From contig NZ_JAIWOT010000001.1 in assembly GCF_021295335.1 (NCBI RefSeq), positions 1,863,001 through 1,927,000 on the forward strand: DNA of 64,000 nucleotides, in the 5' to 3' direction. The DNA comes from Komagataeibacter sp. FNDCF1 (GTDB taxonomy: Bacteria > Pseudomonadota > Alphaproteobacteria > Acetobacterales > Acetobacteraceae). The position numbers and the translations under genes are program-made. The notes below the pieces were generated by a model. The model was given only the letters and a program-made list of their open reading frames with translations, did no database searches and had not been told where the DNA came from. How positions within the stretch are numbered: position 1 is the stretch's first letter; the number at the start of each line of letters is the position of its first letter. This document shows, piece after piece, positions 61,386 to 64,000 of the stretch.

Positions 61386-63776
61386 ATGTCTCAGTCACTA
61401 TCCCAGCGCCTGAAAACCCTATCTTGCATCAGCCTCGGCCTCCTGATCCTCGCGATCGGCATCTTCATGGCGTTGGGGGGCGTCTACCTGATTAGCCTGG
61501 GCGGCTCATGGTACTTTGCTCTCGCGGGTCTGGGTCTCATTGGCTCAGGCGTATCGATTGCCCGGAAACATCCGGCCGGAGCGGCCCTCTATCTGGCTAT
61601 TCTCGGGGCGACCGTCGTCTGGTCCGTGTGGGATGCGGGATTGAACTTTTGGCCGCTGTTCTCGCGGCTGTTCGCACCCGCGGTTCTCGCCGTACCGGTC
61701 CTCCTTACCTGTCCGGCCATCAAGATCGGGACAGGCCAGATCTCAAAAAGGGCGGCATATGGGAGTGCTGCTTTCATTCTGCTTGCTCTCGGGATGACCG
61801 GCTATGAGGCTTTTCAGCCCCGCCCGCTAGTTGTTGCGGAAAATCTCCCGCATCCCAGGCCCGGCATTCCCGTGGGGGCAGACGCTCAGGCTGACTGGTC
61901 TCAATGGGGCCGTACACCTTCCGGAACACGTTTCGCGCCGCTGGAGCAGATCACCCCCCGGAATGTTGCGCACCTGCGGGTGGCGTGGACATACCGAACC
62001 GGTGAAATACCCACTGGCCCGGAAGGTTTTGTCGTCACGCCGCTCGCTGTGAACGGGATGCTATACGGATGTACCCAGTCGAACGTCATCTTCGCGCTTG
62101 ATCCGGACACAGGCCAGGAGCGGTGGCGCTTTGATCCACACGCTCACGGCAACCTGCGCCCGCGCTGCCGAGGGGTCGGATATCACGATGCATTCCTGAA
62201 CGATCGTAGCGCGCTGCCCGCTCTGCCGGGCTCGCCTGCGACTCTCTGCACGCGACGGATCATCTCGACCACGGTCGATGACCGCATGATCGCGGTGGAT
62301 GCGAATTCGGGTCAGCCCTGCACCGATTTCGGCGATCATGGCGTCGTCAGCCTGCGTACCGGTATGGGGCCAATCAAACCCGGCTTCTATTTTCCGACTG
62401 CCGCTCCGACCATCGTGCATGACCTGGTGATCGTAGGCGGACTGGTCTGGGACAATGCCGAAGTCGGAGAGCCTTCCGGGGTTGTCCGTGCCTTCAACGT
62501 GCAGACCGGAGCCCTCGTCTGGGCCTGGGATCTCGGAGATCCGGCCTATTCTGGCCTGCCCCCACAGGGACAAACTTACACGCGCGGGACACCCAACGTC
62601 TGGTCGACGCCAGCCTATGATGAGGCTCTGGGTCTCGTGTATCTGCCCACCGGGAACGCGACTCCTGACTTCTGGGGCGCGCATCGGAGTGCCGCTGACG
62701 AACGGTATTCGTCCTCCATCGTAGCCCTCGATATTGCGACCGGCCAGGAGCGGTGGCGCTTCCAGACGGTTCATCACGACCTGTGGGACTACGACGTTCC
62801 CTCGCAGCCAGCCCTGTATAATGTCCCCGATGGGCGAGGCGGCACCATTCCCGCACTCATCCAGACCACCAAGCGTGGGCAGATCTTCATGCTTGACCGG
62901 CGTACCGGCAAGCCTGTGGCTGACGTTCAGGAGCGTTCAGTGCCGCACGACACGATGGCTGATGACCATGCCGCGCCGACGCAGCCCTACTCGGTGGGAA
63001 TGCCGGCGATCGGCACCCGGCCGCTGGACGAACATCGCATGTGGGGGATAACGCCGCTCGATCAGATGATGTGCCGCATCAACTTCCGCAGAGCGCATTA
63101 CGAAGGTGATTTCACACCACCCGGAGACCGGACAGCCATTCATTTCCCTGGCTGGTTCGGGGGCATGAACTGGGGATCTGTCTCAATCGCGGAAAATCTG
63201 GGGTACCTGATCGTCAATGACATCCGCATGGGTGTTACCACACGCCTGATTCCCCGTGCCCTTTATGATGCCGCCCATCATGGCCCGGACGCCGAAGGAA
63301 CGGGAGCCGCCCAGGCCGGCACACCGTGGGGTGTCGTGCAGGGGGCTTTCGTCTCGCCGCTGGGTATTCCGTGTCAGGCGCCGCCCTATGGCACACTGAC
63401 CGCTATCGACCTCGCAACGCGGAAGATCGCCTGGCAAATTCCGATGGGCACGGTTCAGGATCTCGGTCCCTTTGATCTGCCGACCCATCTGCCAATCCCG
63501 ATCGGCATGCCGACACGGGGCGGTCCGGTCACGACCGGGAGCGGTCTCATCTTCATGGCGGGAACGCAGGATTTCTACCTGCGCGCCATGGACGTGCGGA
63601 CAGGCCGGGAACTTTGGAAGGGCCGTCTGCCGGTCGGGGCGGAGACCACGCCGATGACCTATGTCTCGGCGCATAGCGGACGCCAGTTCGTGGTCATTGC
63701 CGCCGGCGGTACCGAGGCCAGCAGGAAAATGGGCGATTACGTCGTGGCCTTCGCCCTTCCCGATAACGGCAGATAG
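61386..63776 (+). CDS. gcd: Membrane-bound PQQ-dependent glucose dehydrogenase
   Basis: 796 residues, the usual length of mGDH. Five membrane segments span residues of about 10-150 (ISLGLLILAIGIFMALGGVY; FALAGLGLIGSGVSIA). The periplasmic beta-propeller begins DWSQWGRTPSGTRFAPLEQI. Catalytic and PQQ-binding motifs: TVHHDLWDYDVPSQPALYNV (base Asp), TTKRGQIFMLDRRTGKPVAD (PQQ Lys) and FPGWFGGMNWGSVSIAENLG. It oxidises glucose to gluconolactone in the periplasm and passes electrons to ubiquinone, a hallmark of acetic acid bacteria. A related quinoprotein polyol dehydrogenase is less likely. Confidence 0.93.
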   Translation: MSQSLSQRLKTLSCISLGLLILAIGIFMALGGVYLISLGGSWYFALAGLGLIGSGVSIARKHPAGAALYLAILGATVVWSVWDAGLNFWPLFSRLFAPAVLAVPVLLTCPAIKIGTGQISKRAAYGSAAFILLALGMTGYEAFQPRPLVVAENLPHPRPGIPVGADAQADWSQWGRTPSGTRFAPLEQITPRNVAHLRVAWTYRTGEIPTGPEGFVVTPLAVNGMLYGCTQSNVIFALDPDTGQERWRFDPHAHGNLRPRCRGVGYHDAFLNDRSALPALPGSPATLCTRRIISTTVDDRMIAVDANSGQPCTDFGDHGVVSLRTGMGPIKPGFYFPTAAPTIVHDLVIVGGLVWDNAEVGEPSGVVRAFNVQTGALVWAWDLGDPAYSGLPPQGQTYTRGTPNVWSTPAYDEALGLVYLPTGNATPDFWGAHRSAADERYSSSIVALDIATGQERWRFQTVHHDLWDYDVPSQPALYNVPDGRGGTIPALIQTTKRGQIFMLDRRTGKPVADVQERSVPHDTMADDHAAPTQPYSVGMPAIGTRPLDEHRMWGITPLDQMMCRINFRRAHYEGDFTPPGDRTAIHFPGWFGGMNWGSVSIAENLGYLIVNDIRMGVTTRLIPRALYDAAHHGPDAEGTGAAQAGTPWGVVQGAFVSPLGIPCQAPPYGTLTAIDLATRKIAWQIPMGTVQDLGPFDLPTHLPIPIGMPTRGGPVTTGSGLIFMAGTQDFYLRAMDVRTGRELWKGRLPVGAETTPMTYVSAHSGRQFVVIAAGGTEASRKMGDYVVAFALPDNGR

Positions 63777-63860
63777 CCTGATGGCCATCTGCCTCCTGAT
63801 TTCGACCGTCTCGCCTCGCTGCGGGGGACGAAGAGACATCGACAGGAAAAGGAGTGTGGT

Positions 63861-64000
63861 ATGTGGAACAGGGCCGACCTTGAGATCATCGATCAGGAAG
63901 ATGGCATTCGGATCGCACCATTCAGGGAAGATGGCAGAACACCGGGAACCCCGACCTATATCTGGGCGGTGCGTGTGGGCGATGCACTTTATGTGCGTCC
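63861..64000 (+). CDS. DUF2255 family protein, 3' truncated by window edge
   Basis: The frame MWNRADLEIIDQEDGIRIAP, FREDGRTPGTPTYIWAVRVG, DALYVR continues past the end. WN.xDL..I...D.IRIAP.R.DG..xG.PTxIW.VR.GDxLYVR is the DUF2255 pattern, a family of small proteins of unknown function. AAAGGAG lies 9 bp before the ATG. It follows gcd by 84 bp. Confidence 0.8.
   Translation, partial: MWNRADLEIIDQEDGIRIAPFREDGRTPGTPTYIWAVRVGDALYVR

Overview
The window looks like a mosaic accessory region (plasmid, or integrated conjugative/mobilizable element, next to host genes) of an acetic acid bacterium (Acetobacteraceae, of the Komagataeibacter/Gluconacetobacter/Acetobacter type). The reasons are high GC, a 796-residue membrane PQQ glucose dehydrogenase at the right end, an alphaproteobacterial plasmid backbone (ParB, DUF932, HU, Toprim, DUF2493, DUF736, AlpA, RepA, DUF2840, TraF, DUF3363 relaxase, TraG), and a very high IS load. 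The genus call is inference.

Layout. 1-6532: an IS66 element carrying a three-level nest of other ISs (an IS1111-type element in tnpB; a second IS1111-type element in tnpC, itself split by an IS630). 6533-9689: an IS5 remnant and a decayed second copy of a mobilization module (DUF736, lytic transglycosylase fused in frame to a relaxase C-terminus, a truncated methylase). 10019-12779: IS3, IS5 fragment, IS630. 13013-22558: a metabolic island: SulP transporter, TonB receptor (frameshifted), MFS transporter, Gfo/Idh oxidoreductase, SsuD-like flavin monooxygenase, aldo/keto reductase and a decapitated LysR gene. Its enzyme set fits oxidative desulfonation of a sulfo-sugar. 22559-23755: second IS3, inverted relative to the first. 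23756-33349: restriction-enzyme remnant, RES/Xre toxin-antitoxin, an orphan kleisin (ScpA) coupled to a recombinase-like/Api92-like fusion with repeats upstream, a hydrolase pseudogene, a Fic protein, a tyrosine recombinase and a truncated panE. 33350-35941: second IS66, joining panE to a truncated trbB. 35942-50977: conjugation/mobilization and replication block (TrbB fragment, CopG-like, TraG, a PIN toxin module, racemase/AraC pair, relaxase with a candidate oriT, lytic transglycosylase, DUF736, TraF, DUF2840, RepA with a candidate origin in its 3' end, AlpA). 51249-60786: maintenance block (XRE, DUF736, DUF2493, Toprim, HU, DUF932, ParB). 61386-64000: gcd and the start of a DUF2255 gene.

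How it works together. RepA, its iteron-like repeats and a DnaA box suggest autonomous replication; ParB and perhaps the ScpA operon suggest segregation functions; relaxase, TraG, TraF and the transglycosylase suggest mobilization. Only a trbB fragment of the mating-pair apparatus is present, so self-transfer from this window alone is unlikely. Toxin-antitoxin pairs (RES/Xre, PIN) and the Fic protein would stabilise it.

The strongest unusual signal is RNA-guided transposition. Both IS1111-type elements have a long 3' non-coding end in which a bridge-RNA-like (seekRNA-like) fold can be read by eye. Its two internal-loop strands match the two halves of the target actually occupied, and further motifs match the element's own ends. 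Three copies of one element sit in three unrelated genes at the shared target TCAGGGGCYGA.
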